Source: JBFLYE01 sp040756715 [NCBI: bacterium] (GTDB lineage: Bacteria > UBA9089 > UBA9088). From it: a stretch of 7,575 bases of DNA. Shown piece by piece: positions 1-5,867 of the stretch; the stretch's first letter is position 1; the number at the start of each line of letters is the position of its first letter. The notes under the pieces are model-generated. The model did no database searches and was not told where the DNA came from. It saw nothing but the letters and a program-made list of their open reading frames with translations. The stretch lies in NCBI GenBank assembly GCA_040756715.1, contig JBFLYE010000113.1, forward strand, positions 1-7,575, written 5' to 3'. The translations under genes were made by a program, and so were the position numbers.

Positions 1-1128
1 AAACCAGAATAAAATAAGGGGAAATATCCCAATAGAGGCAGAAAAACAGGATGAGATGAAAGTAAATAGCTTATCCTTTTTTATTGTAAGTTTTGGTGTA
101 AGATAGACAAGGGAAAGACAGGCGACAAAAGAGAGTTGAAATCCAATATCATAAATCTCAAAAGGGTTTTTAAGCAGGAGGATAAAACAAGCTATGGCAA
201 GGGTATTATAAAGATTCCCCTCCCTTTCAAATACAATTATGGAAATGAAGACACATGTCATAATAAAAGAGCGAAGGGTTGGAAGAGAAGAACCTGTTAC
301 TAGACAAAATAAAAAGAGAAATGGTAAGGTGAGAATAAATTTATATGGCCTTTTTACCCCTGGTCTTTCAAATACAATAACAAGAAAACCAAAAAGCAAT
401 GCAAGATGAAGCCCTGAAACAGAAAGGATATGGATTGTTCCTGTATCGGCAAATGCCCTGTTTATTTCATTAGAAATTCCCGATCTTTCTCCCAGGATAA
501 TCCCCAAAAGAAAACCCCTTTCGCTTTCAGGAAGCAAAGAGAGAATCTTCTCTGCCCTTGTTTTAATACGAGAGGCAAATAATAAAAAAGGGTTTATCTC
601 TCCCTTGCCAAGTAATATAACATCATCTGCCCATACACAGGCATAAATTCCCCTTCTTGCCAGCACCTTCTTTTTGTTATACCTTCCTGGATTCTTATAT
701 TCCTTTGGCTCTTTTATCTTTGCCGAAGGAATAAGAAGCTTGTCCCCCAAAGAAAAACTGGACTCTTGTGTGCTTACAGAAAGAAGACCAGATGCCCTTT
801 TGCCATTAAATTCCTCTATCCTTACCACAATATATGTTCTCTCTGGATGCCTTATAGGATAAGAAACGACTACACCTACAATATTGCCCCTTTCTCCAAT
901 ATGATTTGCAATATTAGAGGGGCCTTTATATGAATGAAAAGAACAAGAAAATGAGCCAAAAGTAAGGATTGAAAAATAAAGAAAAACAAGGGAGGCTTTT
1001 TTCTTTAGAAAAAACAAAATAAAGAAGCCAGGGATTGATACAATGAGAAAAAAATCGGAATATGGAAGATTTATCAAAATCCCTAGAATGTAAAGAAGAA
1101 CAATAGGAAGGAAAGGTCTTCTACTCAA
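1..1128 (-). CDS. comEC: ComEC/Rec2 DNA-uptake channel, N-terminal part (runs off the left edge)
   Basis: This frame stays open for 376 codons, from a TTG start to the window edge, so the gene is partial at its 3' end. ComEC is the inner-membrane channel that passes single-stranded DNA into the cytoplasm during natural transformation. Residues about 1-60 are hydrophobic (starting MSRRPFLPIVLLYILGIL). They are followed by the soluble DUF4131-type region, including NPGRYNKKKVLARRG at 146-160, which matches the family pattern NPG..(Y/F)....LAR(R/K)G. The Competence domain follows: LLGIILGERS (206-215), the hallmark DTGTIHILSVSGLHLALL (228-245), TGSSLPTLRSFIM (278-290), GFQLSF (329-334) and IGIFPLILFWF at the end. 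The rest of this domain and any C-terminal metallo-beta-lactamase-like domain lie outside the window. An in-frame TAG at 1152-1150 limits the start. TTG at 1128 is the best choice, with AGGA at 1144-1141, 12 bases upstream, a rather long spacing. It lies 33 bases after the protease stop, with no terminator seen, so it is probably co-transcribed. The family call is firm; the start is less so. Confidence 0.93.
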   Translation of the reverse strand, partial: MSRRPFLPIVLLYILGILINLPYSDFFLIVSIPGFFILFFLKKKASLVFLYFSILTFGSFSCSFHSYKGPSNIANHIGERGNIVGVVVSYPIRHPERTYIVVRIEEFNGKRASGLLSVSTQESSFSLGDKLLIPSAKIKEPKEYKNPGRYNKKKVLARRGIYACVWADDVILLGKGEINPFLLFASRIKTRAEKILSLLPESERGFLLGIILGERSGISNEINRAFADTGTIHILSVSGLHLALLFGFLVIVFERPGVKRPYKFILTLPFLFLFCLVTGSSLPTLRSFIMTCVFISIIVFEREGNLYNTLAIACFILLLKNPFEIYDIGFQLSFVACLSLVYLTPKLTIKKDKLFTFISSCFSASIGIFPLILFWF

Positions 1129-1137
1129 TGATAATAA

Positions 1138-1160
1138 AATTCCTAAATCCTAAATTCCTT
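1138..1160 (-). repeat. Short period-7 repeat (ATTTAGG) between protease and comEC
   Basis: On the minus strand, two exact tandem copies of ATTTAGG (1155-1142) are flanked by partial copies, GGA-ATTT on one side and GGAATTT on the other. The repeat begins right after the protease stop codon and contains both the in-frame TAG that limits comEC and the only AGGA that could act as its ribosome binding site. The 7-base period is the same as in the two A-rich arrays at 2541-2568 and 4734-4768, but the unit is different. With only about two full copies, chance is possible. Confidence 0.5.
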
Positions 1161-1161
1161 T

Positions 1162-2514
1162 TTACTCTTTCCAGAATTCCCTCGCCTTTATTATCTCAAT
1201 TGCCCTGGCAAGCTGGGTATCGCAGAACATATCAACAATGGAGGGTTTTTCGCCTTTTAGCTCCCTTTTCTCCTTTTCTATATCACGCAGGATGTATTTT
1301 TTCTCAAGCTCTATGCCAGATTTCTTAAGGCTTGCGATAAATTGCTCTATTTCTTTGTCTGTGCAGGTAGCATAATTTTCCACAAATTCCTCAGTAAATG
1401 TCCCATCCTCAAATTTTTCTATTATTTTTCTCTTTTCCTCTGATATTTGCTCCTCCTCAACCACTATATTTGGTTCAATTCCTTTTCCGTGAATAAGGTT
1501 TCCCGCCGGTGTATAGTAATGGGCTGTGGTTAATGCCAAACCAGAGCCATCAGAGAGGTTATACACGGTTTGAACCGATGCCTTGCCAAATGTCTTCTTT
1601 CCAAGCAGAATGCCTTTTTTATGGTCTTTTAAAGCACCGGCTAATATTTCAGCTCCCGATGCTGTTCCACCATTTATCAGGATAATCATCTTTGCTTTAA
1701 CCTTTGGCTCTGAATTCTCTGCAACATACCTTATCTCGGGTGTATTCTCCCTTCCCTTTGTATAGACAACCAGAGAACCACCTGAGAGAAATTTTCCCGA
1801 AACACCAACTGAAGCCTGAAGGGTTCCACCCCCATTGTTTCTTAAATCAAGGATGATATACTCTGGATTTGCCTTTGAAATTTCATTGAATGCCTCATTA
1901 AACTCAGAGATTGTATTGTTGTTAAATGAGCTAACCCTTATATATCCTATATTATCATCTAAAATCTCAAACTTTACGCTCTTTATCTTTATAACATCCC
2001 TGGTTATGGTATAGATAATGGGATTTGGCTCTTTTCTCCTTGTAATGGTAATGGTAACCTTTGTTCCTGGTTCTCCCCTTAGCTTGGCTACAGCATCAGC
2101 TAGGTTTATTCCCTCGGTTGATGTTCCATCAATATGGGTTATCCAATCATCTGATTTTACACCTATTTTATATGCAGGTGTATCCTCTATAGGTGATATA
2201 ACAACGAGCTTATTATCCTTTATGGTAATAACAATTCCCAATCCTCCAAATTGACCAGAGAGCTCTGTTTCCATCTCCTTGTGTGCCTGGGGTGTCATAA
2301 ACCTGGTAAAGGGATCCTGTAAGGTCTGTAGCATCCCGTTAATCGCTCCGTAGATAAGCTCCTTTGAGCCTGTTTTTGAGGGATCTACATAGCTTTGTTG
2401 GACATAAGAAAAAACCTCAGAGAATACATCTAAGTCTTTATAGCTCTCTTGTGAATAGGCAAGGATGGCTAAACCAAGCCCAATTATAATAATCATCCAT
2501 AACCCTTTTTTCAT
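1162..2514 (-). CDS. S41-family C-terminal processing peptidase (CtpA/Prc-like)
   Basis: This is a secreted serine protease of the tail-specific (C-terminal processing) family, predicted to act in the periplasm. Residues 1-21 form a signal peptide or anchor (MKK, a hydrophobic stretch, then a possible signal peptidase I site after A-Y-S at 19-21). A PDZ domain spans about 85-160 (FGGLGIVITIKDNKLVVISP). The S41 core follows, with YIILDLRNNGGG at 219-230. The catalytic Ser is Ser286 in NGGTASGAEILAGAL, Lys311 lies in TFGKASVQT and Gln315 follows; the 25- and 4-residue spacings match the Ser-Lys-Gln arrangement of the family. The C-terminal tail (about 352-450) is helical and charged, ending in DTQLARAIEIIK as many CtpA proteins do. 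The start has no good Shine-Dalgarno sequence: AAGGA lies 17 bases upstream. An in-frame ATG at 2496 has AAGGG before it, but using it would remove the MKK charges from the signal peptide. It sits 53 bases after pilQ and 33 before comEC. The substrate is unknown. Confidence 0.95.
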   Translation of the reverse strand: MKKGLWMIIIIGLGLAILAYSQESYKDLDVFSEVFSYVQQSYVDPSKTGSKELIYGAINGMLQTLQDPFTRFMTPQAHKEMETELSGQFGGLGIVITIKDNKLVVISPIEDTPAYKIGVKSDDWITHIDGTSTEGINLADAVAKLRGEPGTKVTITITRRKEPNPIIYTITRDVIKIKSVKFEILDDNIGYIRVSSFNNNTISEFNEAFNEISKANPEYIILDLRNNGGGTLQASVGVSGKFLSGGSLVVYTKGRENTPEIRYVAENSEPKVKAKMIILINGGTASGAEILAGALKDHKKGILLGKKTFGKASVQTVYNLSDGSGLALTTAHYYTPAGNLIHGKGIEPNIVVEEEQISEEKRKIIEKFEDGTFTEEFVENYATCTDKEIEQFIASLKKSGIELEKKYILRDIEKEKRELKGEKPSIVDMFCDTQLARAIEIIKAREFWKE

Positions 2515-2540
2515 TTTTGAATTTTTATAAATCCTTACCT

Positions 2541-2568
2541 CAATTTTGACTTTTGCATTTTGAATTTT
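2541..2568 (-). repeat. Period-7 A-rich tandem array between pilQ and protease gene
   Basis: Read on the minus strand, four back-to-back heptamers, AAAATTC, AAAATGC, AAAAGTC and AAAATTG, run from 2568 to 2541. The array starts on the last base of the pilQ stop codon. Two further units in the same style, AAAATTC (2525-2519) and AAAAATG (2518-2512), lead into the protease start codon. The AAAAGTC unit is identical to units of the array in pilP at 4734-4768, and both arrays have the same orientation. Between the two groups of units is GAGGTAAGGA, which lies too far from the ATG to be an ordinary ribosome binding site. No function is evident. Confidence 0.7.
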
Positions 2569-4244
2569 TATTGATTCAAGATATGTGGGGTAAGGAAGAC
2601 AAGAAGCTCTCTTTTTATGGGAGTTCCTTTTCCGGTTGAAGGAGATACGCCTTTATATCTAAATGCCCTTCCGACAAATGGAAGGTCAGAGAAAAATGGC
2701 ACAGAATATTCTGTCACCAGCTCATCCTTACCAATCATCCCTCCTATTACTATTGTTTCCCCATTGTTTACCATAATCGTTGTTTCAATCAATTGCTCGC
2801 TTTTTGTAGGAGCTGTATGCTCCCCTATGCCTGCTACCCAGATAGTATTTTCGGGTTTCCCACCCTTAGTTGAGATTTTAAGCTCTAAAAGGATGGTTTT
2901 ATCAGGATTAACCTTAGGGGTTATCTCAAGCTCTGTTGTCATATCAATGTATTTAACAGTAACGCCAACTGCTGAGCCCTCTGATGAGGGTGTTGTTTCT
3001 GCATAGGGAGCCTCTCCACCTACCTTTATCTTTGCCTTCCGATTGTCAGAGGTAGCAATCTTTGGAGCAGCAATCAACTCAGCCTTTTCCTTTTTAATAA
3101 GATTTTGAAGCTGAAGGAAAAGGTTTGTATTTCCAGAAAGCCTTCCAATAGAAAGGTTTGTTGAGGAAATAGCTCCAAGATCAACTAGCCCTTGGGTTGT
3201 ATCTTGTGCAGAGGATGGATGGGTAAACCCCCATCTAATCCCAAGGTTCTGGGTTTCATTGTAATCTATGGTTACCATCTTTGACTCAATCATAATTTGG
3301 GGTGTTGAGGAATCAAGGCTTTTTATTACATTCTTTATTTCCTCAAGGTTCTTTGATGTTGTTGTAATTATTAAAGAATTTGTCCTTTTGTCTATGATAA
3401 TCTTTCCACCTGCATCTGGGTCTAAAAGGGGTTCAACATTCTTTGACATATCCTCTGCCTTATCATAGTTTATAAAGATAACCTCTGTCTTAACCGCTGT
3501 TTTTAAAAGGTTTTCTTTTGTATCTACCCTAATTATTCCCTCTTCCTCTACCCAGTTAAAGTTATTTGGTTTAAGGATCATATTTAGTGCCTGATCCCAT
3601 CTAACATTATTAAGCTCAATGGTTATTACACCAGATACATCTGGCCCTAAAACAATATCCTTTCCTATCTTTTTGGATAATGCCCTTAGAACATCAGAAA
3701 GGTCTGTTTCATAAAACCTCATAGAAAATAAATTTTCTTCTTTTTTCTCCTCCTTCTTTTCCTCTTTGGGCTTTATAGCCTCCTCTATCTTTCCTAAAGG
3801 AGGAAGAATTCCCATTTCTGGTGCAGGGATAGGCTCTTCTTTAATCTCTTCCTTTACCTCCTTTTTTTCTGATATGCCTGTATCCATCTCAATCAAACAA
3901 TTATTTTTATCAGAAAGAAGTTGGTATGGATAGACCTGCTTTAGGCCAATTGTTATCCTTGCAATCTTAACCGGCTCCTTTAGCCTCTGCTCTGAAGAAA
4001 TGCTCAAAATAGCCTTGCTTCTATTTTTAATTTTGTCCTTTGAAAGGCTATCCTCGCCATTTAAAAGGTCAATGATTAGCCTAGGTGGATTTAGGATAAC
4101 AAATGCCCTATATTGAGGCACATCTGATGAGGTAATTACCACCCTTGTCTTTCCATTCTCATCATACCCTGTAATCCCTGTTAATTGATACCCCCAAGCT
4201 ACCCCAAAAAACCCCAATAATGCCACCTGTAATATTTTTTTCAT
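2568..4244 (-). CDS. pilQ: Type IV pilus outer-membrane secretin PilQ
   Basis: PilQ forms the outer-membrane channel through which type IV pili extend and, in competent bacteria, through which DNA enters. The 558-residue protein opens with a signal peptide (1-18, likely cleaved after A-W-G). One AMIN-type domain follows (about 19-122: TGITGYDENGKTRVVITSS, then NPPRLIIDLLNG), which in related proteins binds peptidoglycan. A Lys/Glu/Pro-rich linker covers about 124-172. The secretin/TonB short N-terminal domain lies at about 173-245 (MRFYETDLSDVLRALSKKIG) and one secretin N domain at about 252-312. The secretin core spans about 314-558, with LIAAPKIATSDNRKAKIKVG at 390-409, VNNGETIVIGGMIG at 492-505, VPFFSDLPFVGRAFR at 515-529 and the terminal RELLVFLTPHIL. 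It is shorter than well-studied PilQ proteins of Neisseria or Pseudomonas, mainly because it has one AMIN domain. Its ATG overlaps the pilP stop (ATGA) and has a strong Shine-Dalgarno sequence. Confidence 0.96.
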   Translation of the reverse strand: MKKILQVALLGFFGVAWGYQLTGITGYDENGKTRVVITSSDVPQYRAFVILNPPRLIIDLLNGEDSLSKDKIKNRSKAILSISSEQRLKEPVKIARITIGLKQVYPYQLLSDKNNCLIEMDTGISEKKEVKEEIKEEPIPAPEMGILPPLGKIEEAIKPKEEKKEEKKEENLFSMRFYETDLSDVLRALSKKIGKDIVLGPDVSGVITIELNNVRWDQALNMILKPNNFNWVEEEGIIRVDTKENLLKTAVKTEVIFINYDKAEDMSKNVEPLLDPDAGGKIIIDKRTNSLIITTTSKNLEEIKNVIKSLDSSTPQIMIESKMVTIDYNETQNLGIRWGFTHPSSAQDTTQGLVDLGAISSTNLSIGRLSGNTNLFLQLQNLIKKEKAELIAAPKIATSDNRKAKIKVGGEAPYAETTPSSEGSAVGVTVKYIDMTTELEITPKVNPDKTILLELKISTKGGKPENTIWVAGIGEHTAPTKSEQLIETTIMVNNGETIVIGGMIGKDELVTEYSVPFFSDLPFVGRAFRYKGVSPSTGKGTPIKRELLVFLTPHILNQ

Positions 4245-4771
4245 TGTATCTCCTCCCTTATTTCTTTTTCTTCCATCTTTAAAAATAGCTCTTTTCCCTT
4301 TTTGGTTAAAATTATTCCATCTTCCCTTGTTTTTACTTTTATCTCAGGAACATCATTTCCATCCTTGTCAAGAAGCTTATTATCTGCAAAGAGATAATTT
4401 TCTTCCTGGGCTTTGATAACCGCTATTTTTTCCTTTTTATCAAAGATATACCCCGAAATAACCCATTCCCCCATCCCTCCCTCCTCTCTTTTTGTTTCAA
4501 TTACTACCTCAACCTCTTTTGGCATTTTTATGACCCCCGGCCCTTTTAATGGAACAAATGGATCCCTTCTTCCCAGATCAAGGTATTGATATGTCTCATA
4601 TTTTGGAGGAGGAACCTCAACAGGAATAGGTGGCTTAGGTTTCTCTTCCTTTACCTCCTCCCTCTTTTTGCATCCTAAAACAATAACTAGACAACAAATA
4701 ACAAGTGATAGAATATTTAATAAATTCTTACCACACTTTTGACTTTTAACTTTTAACTTTTGACTTTTCAT
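4241..4771 (-). CDS. pilP: Type IV pilus lipoprotein PilP
   Basis: PilP is a lipoprotein that connects the inner-membrane PilN-PilO pair to the PilQ secretin. The 176-residue product has a basic n-region, a hydrophobic stretch and a lipobox ending in V-L-G-C, so Cys34 would be lipidated. A charged, proline-rich linker follows (about 35-57). The family motif YQYLDLGRRDPFVPL is at 61-75, and the folded beta domain about 100-165 contains WVISGYIFDKKEKIAVI. The first 12 codons are unusual: they are written by a five-copy heptamer DNA repeat and read MKSQKLKVKSQK. No other in-frame ATG, GTG or TTG lies before the hydrophobic stretch, so this start is the only reasonable one. No Shine-Dalgarno sequence precedes it. 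The ATG overlaps the pilO stop as ATGA, so translation probably depends on coupling. The family call rests on the RRDPF motif, the lipobox and the position between pilO and pilQ. Confidence 0.93.
   Translation of the reverse strand: MKSQKLKVKSQKCGKNLLNILSLVICCLVIVLGCKKREEVKEEKPKPPIPVEVPPPKYETYQYLDLGRRDPFVPLKGPGVIKMPKEVEVVIETKREEGGMGEWVISGYIFDKKEKIAVIKAQEENYLFADNKLLDKDGNDVPEIKVKTREDGIILTKKGKELFLKMEEKEIREEIQ
4250..4257 (-). promoter_or_regulatory. Strong Shine-Dalgarno sequence for pilQ
   Basis: On the minus strand GGGAGGAG precedes the pilQ ATG by five bases and lies inside the last codons of pilP. It is the best ribosome binding site in the window and contrasts with pilO and pilP, which have none. 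This would let pilQ be translated well even without coupling, which fits the need for many secretin subunits per complex (inference). Confidence 0.85.
4734..4768 (-). repeat. Five-copy heptamer array AAAAGTY inside the pilP 5' end
   Basis: Immediately after the pilP ATG the minus strand reads AAAAGTC, AAAAGTT, AAAAGTT, AAAAGTC, AAAAGTG, five exact 7-base steps from 4768 to 4734. Because 7 is not a multiple of 3, three units make a 7-codon peptide period, seen as KSQKLKV followed by KSQK in the protein. Units of the same type, including an identical AAAAGTC, occur in the pilQ-protease gap. The array supplies the basic n-region of the PilP signal peptide. Confidence 0.85.
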
Positions 4772-5328
4772 CTATATATATACGACTCAAGCTTTAAAGG
4801 GACAGAAACTGTATCAACAGGCCCTTTTTCTTCTGTTGTTTGACCTTGACTTGCACTTATGGATAGCTCTACTGTGTTAATAAGCCTGGAAAGGTTTCCA
4901 ATTGCACAAATAAACTTTATTACATTATGAAATGTTCCGGCAATAGTAAGGTTAATGGGATATACTGCATAGTCACCCTTTTCTTGTATTTCCCCTGGTG
5001 AAAAAGATGGAAAATAAACCCTATATTCTTCAGAAAGCTGGGTTAGGGTGGTAAGAAGATAGGGAACATCCAAATCCTTGGGAAGGACATCTTCTGCATA
5101 TTGTAATTGAATCTTAAGCCTTTTTCCTTCTGCCTCAACAAAAGGAAGCCTTTTTGCCTCTTTTTTGTTTTGTAAAAGTGTCTGTTCTTTTGTCTTCTTC
5201 TCTGAAGAAAGACCTTTTACCTCATTATTTAATGGCTTAAAAAAATTGTGGTAAAAGATAAAGCCACCCCCTCCCACAATTAAAAAGAGTATAAGGTATA
5301 GCTTTTGCTTCTCAGTTAGCTTCTTCAT
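4768..5328 (-). CDS. pilO: Type IV pilus inner-membrane alignment protein PilO
   Basis: PilO is a bitopic inner-membrane protein that pairs with PilN and contacts PilP. The 186-residue product has a short cytoplasmic tail (MKKLTEKQK), one membrane segment at about 10-27 (LYLILFLIVGGGGFIFY), a coiled-coil stretch at about 32-78, and a periplasmic ferredoxin-like domain. Family features in that domain are VLPKDLDVPYLLTTLTQLSEE (from 81), FSPGE (109-113), YPINLTIAGTFHNVIKFICAIG (123-144) and RLINTVELSI (148-157). It overlaps pilN upstream and pilP downstream by four bases (ATGA) on each side. No Shine-Dalgarno sequence is visible before its ATG, so it probably relies on ribosomes finishing pilN. 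Sequence identity within this family is low, so the call uses both the domain pattern and the gene order. Confidence 0.94.
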   Translation of the reverse strand: MKKLTEKQKLYLILFLIVGGGGFIFYHNFFKPLNNEVKGLSSEKKTKEQTLLQNKKEAKRLPFVEAEGKRLKIQLQYAEDVLPKDLDVPYLLTTLTQLSEEYRVYFPSFSPGEIQEKGDYAVYPINLTIAGTFHNVIKFICAIGNLSRLINTVELSISASQGQTTEEKGPVDTVSVPLKLESYIYR

Positions 5329-5867
5329 AGGTTATATTTCAGGGTTAAACTAAAGTTTGTTATTTTTTCTTCCTCCCCCTTTTCAGATGATAAAACCTCA
5401 CCAAGGGTTATATTGCTAAAAAATGGATTTTCCATTAAAGCTACAATAAAATTCGCCACAGAGTAGTTGGAAAACCCTGAACAAGAAAGGGAAAGACTGT
5501 CTTCTCCTTCTGGAGAAAGGGAGGAAAGCCAGATCTCTGGAGTTATGGTCTTGCTTATTTCCTCTAAAATTTTTACCCACTTAAACCTTCCCTTTATAAG
5601 GGTTTGGATTACAGAAAGCCTTCTATTTATCTCAGCATTTTCAGCCTCTATTTGTTTAATTCTCTCTAATGTTGGCTGAAGGCTTGCAATTTCTTCATCT
5701 ATCTTTTTAATATCAGATTGAAGGTTAAGCTTTTTCATATTGAGATAGAGCCATATTCCAGAAAGAACCATTCCATAAAGAAGAAGAATGCTTACAATAA
5801 ATATAGTTTGCTCTCTTTTTTTTCTTTTTTCTATTATCTCGGGTGGAAGAAGGTTTATTATGATCAT
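5325..5867 (-). CDS. pilN: Type IV pilus inner-membrane alignment protein PilN
   Basis: PilN links cytoplasmic PilM to the periplasmic part of the pilus alignment complex. Its extreme N-terminus, MIIINLLPPE, carries the conserved INLLP motif that docks into PilM. A basic stretch (EKRKKREQ, 13-20) follows, then one membrane segment at about 21-42, a coiled-coil at about 44-92 rich in Lys/Glu/Ile, and a periplasmic ferredoxin-like domain from about 95 to 180 (FKWVKILEEISKTITPEIWL, then SNYSVANFIVALMENPFF). The 180-residue length is normal for the family. The ATG overlaps the pilM stop (ATGA), and AGAGG lies six bases upstream, so both coupling and direct initiation are possible. The 5' end contains runs of A (lysine codons), with no sign of a broken frame. 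Confidence 0.95.
   Translation of the reverse strand: MIIINLLPPEIIEKRKKREQTIFIVSILLLYGMVLSGIWLYLNMKKLNLQSDIKKIDEEIASLQPTLERIKQIEAENAEINRRLSVIQTLIKGRFKWVKILEEISKTITPEIWLSSLSPEGEDSLSLSCSGFSNYSVANFIVALMENPFFSNITLGEVLSSEKGEEEKITNFSLTLKYNL

Noticed and set aside
224-378. Fourteen-base direct repeat (ATTGTATTTGAAAG on the minus strand) at 224-237 and 365-378
   Set aside because: Both copies encode IVFER in the same comEC frame within hydrophobic segments. Two copies of a short motif in an AT-rich gene are best explained by chance or codon bias.
674-862. Plus-strand 62-codon frame
   Set aside because: The minus strand over the same bases encodes conserved ComEC sequence, including the NPG..Y motif, so this is an antisense shadow.
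2515-2540. TATAAA-like stretch upstream of the protease as a separate promoter
   Set aside because: No plausible -35 hexamer lies at the right distance, and such stretches are common in AT-rich sequence. Read-through from pilQ is simpler.
2617-3006. Plus-strand open frame of 129 codons opposite pilQ
   Set aside because: It lies entirely antisense to a well-supported secretin core, has no recognisable domain or ribosome binding site, and is explained as a shadow of pilQ codon use.
5814-5836. Long T-rich run (A-rich on the coding strand) at the pilN 5' end as a phase-variation tract
   Set aside because: The homopolymers are broken by G residues and encode the usual basic residues before the pilN membrane segment. 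The frame is intact, and nothing beyond AT-rich lysine and arginine codons is needed to explain it.
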